In this document: positions 16,960-18,133 of the stretch, in pieces
Numbering within the stretch: position 1 is the first letter of the stretch
How the letters are laid out: every line of letters begins with the position of its first letter
Assembly (NCBI GenBank): GCA_028565635.1
Contig: JAOXYB010018794.1
Location: forward strand, 1 to 18,133
Reading direction: 5' to 3'
DNA from: Phoronis ovalis
Taxonomy: Eukaryota > Phoronida > Phoronidae
DNA length: 18,133 nt
Notes under the pieces: model-generated
Told to the model about the DNA's origin: nothing
The model's database searches: none
Seen by the model: only the letters and a program-made list of their open reading frames with translations
Made by a program: the position numbers and the translations under genes

Positions 16960-17628
16960 CTTTTATATCTTAAACAAAAATATCATAAAAAAATAAAAGT
17001 ATCGATGTAGAAATGTTACCTAAAGCTTTCCAAATTGTTCGACAAGTAGACTGGCGATAAGTGGGATTCCATAAAGATTGTTTCAAACTGCAATAAGATA
17101 GTTTATCACATTGAACTAAAATCACTAGGTTCTTTAATGCAACAAGGCCTGCTGTTGAAGTTAAGTTATGAAAAAGTCTACCGGAGAAGTCAAAGTCTGT
17201 TGATGACGAAACGTTATGCCAAAATGTGCGCGTGAGTTTAACAAATCAAATTCTTATATCTCTTGAACGGGTCGCGATAGAATATTTATTTTCGTATACA
17301 AGACGTGGTTCTAGACATGTGGTCTTACATGAGGAGACTCGCATCGTGATGAACAAGTTCAGCTCCCAAGCGGTAAGAATATCACTTTCTCCAAGCATTT
17401 GAATGGAGAGTTTCTGTCCCCGTCACATGAATAGAAATAAGTGGACATTTAATTGGCCGACATTTTCCAGCTTCTGAAGTCAATACCTTTCACCCATACA
17501 GCTTAAAGATCAAAATACCCTGTTATTATTCATTCTAGGATTATTATAAAGGAATTTAGTAAATAGTAACGATAGGTTTGAAGCCTTGTGACGTCACCAA
17601 AATTTCAAATCCTTTTATATCTTAAACA
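16948..17628 (+). repeat. 29-bp perfect direct repeat, 652 bp apart
   Basis: aaatttcaaatccttttata and the following nine bases occur identically at 16948-16976 and 17600-17628. Similarity stops abruptly outside. On the minus strand each copy contains the same acceptor-like tataaaag followed by GATTTGAAATTT. The candidate exon at 17020-17196 lies between them. Confidence 0.85.
17020..17196 (-). CDS. Candidate 177-bp exon (phase 1-1), weakly Leu-rich
   Basis: The frame is open from about 17245 to a donor (TTTAG|GTAAC, just below 17020). An acceptor tcatcaacag precedes 17196. The segment reads DFDFSGRLFHNLTSTAGLVA, LKNLVILVQCDKLSYCSL and later a third Cys. The Leu and Asn spacing faintly recalls leucine-rich repeats, and NLTS is a possible glycosylation site. 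Length and phase are compatible with a 1-1 domain exon. There is no family match from memory, so this is the most tentative exon of the chain. Confidence 0.3.
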
Positions 17629-17770
17629 TAATCAATTTTTCTTATATTCGTCCAATTTAACACGAGCGAAATAGTTACGTCATTAATATTTGTCCAACCG
17701 AGATAACCCATTCTCTCTGCGTGATCCATCGTCGCCTACCACGTCTATTCTATCATTATGACTCATTCTG

Positions 17771-17879
17771 AATAGGTATCGCAGGGAGCTGGTTTTTTGC
17801 TTAGCGGACTATTGATAAACCGAGGCATAAGAGCATGCGTGTGATAGACCTAGCCGCTTAGTCCACTGTTATACCTATT
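17771..17879. repeat. Nested imperfect inverted repeat
   Basis: aataggtat at 17771-17779 pairs with atacctatt at 17871-17879. Inside it, agcggacta at 17803-17811 pairs with tagtccact at 17859-17867 with one mismatch. The arms are separated by unequal spacers, so a long bulged hairpin could form; a small fold-back element is possible. Confidence 0.4.
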
Positions 17880-18071
17880 ACTATAAGCTGAAATTTGATT
17901 GGTGTCAATACTTTCGTGACACTTCATATAGAAAGAAAGGGATTATTAATCTTCTGCTTTTCGAGATAACAAACAAACATTGACTATGGTTAAGCCCAAA
18001 CTAACAAATGAATTTATTCAGACTGGGGTTGGGTAGACTCTAAATATCATCTGCATATAAGACATGGTGCT

Positions 18072-18103
18072 ACACACACACGCACGCACGCACGCACGCA
18101 CAC
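18072..18103. repeat. (AC)n/(GCAC)n microsatellite
   Basis: An AC run passes into repeated CGCA units and is followed by a GT-rich stretch up to the window end. The two halves are partly self-complementary. Confidence 0.85.
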
Positions 18104-18133
18104 CCAACCACGTGTGTGCGTGTATGTATACAC

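Larger units (their letters stand above)
17629..18133. other. Right-hand non-coding flank
   Basis: No supported exon is seen. It contains an imperfect nested inverted repeat and a CA/CG-rich microsatellite, both listed separately. Confidence 0.4.

Overview
The window is AT-rich animal DNA, not bacterial. It has short exons bounded by GT/AG splice signals with matching phases, complement-control (sushi) exons of the phase 1-1 type, tRNA-related SINE-like repeats, a non-LTR retrotransposon tail, a decayed Polinton/Maverick element and a decayed RecQ-type helicase. This mixture fits a marine invertebrate, and a mollusc-like lophotrochozoan is my best guess. The sequence alone does not prove the phylum.

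Layout, left to right. Positions 1-925 hold interspersed repeats, including a tRNA-like head and a ~490-bp SINE-like unit that recurs at 3528-4025. Positions 1775-3400 hold a tandemly duplicated block, each copy carrying one 183-bp sushi exon on the minus strand. Positions 4515-6165 hold a 52-bp perfect inverted repeat, a 16-bp minisatellite and the 3' end of a minus-strand LINE. Positions 6963-10918 hold the structural half of a Polinton/Maverick: integrase with chromodomain, penton-like protein, small basic protein, capsid-like protein and adenain-type protease, all on the minus strand. They face a small plus-strand gene tail to tail. Positions 10919-11085 are a ~41-bp degenerate tandem array that cuts the integrase N-terminus. 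Positions 11098-14374 hold a cysteine-rich zinc-binding protein and a RecQ-like helicase, both minus strand and both broken; they may belong to one DNA transposon. Positions 14929-17196 hold up to five minus-strand exons of an unrecognised, probably extracellular, Thr-rich protein.

The splice phases chain without conflict (1-1, 1-1, 1-0, 0-2, 2-1), and the last proposed exon ends in phase 1, which also fits the two phase 1-1 sushi exons further downstream. The most economical reading is one minus-strand host gene crossing the whole window, with the transposon block (about 3.2-14.9 kb) lying in one large intron.

Most transposon genes carry frameshifts or stops. The Polinton protease (7302-7799) is fully open with all expected catalytic residues, and the small basic protein (8973-9272) is also open. 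I do not see a clearly new biological system. The points most worth checking are the RecQ plus zinc-finger pair, the intact protease in a dead element, the 52-bp inverted repeat and the split gene model.
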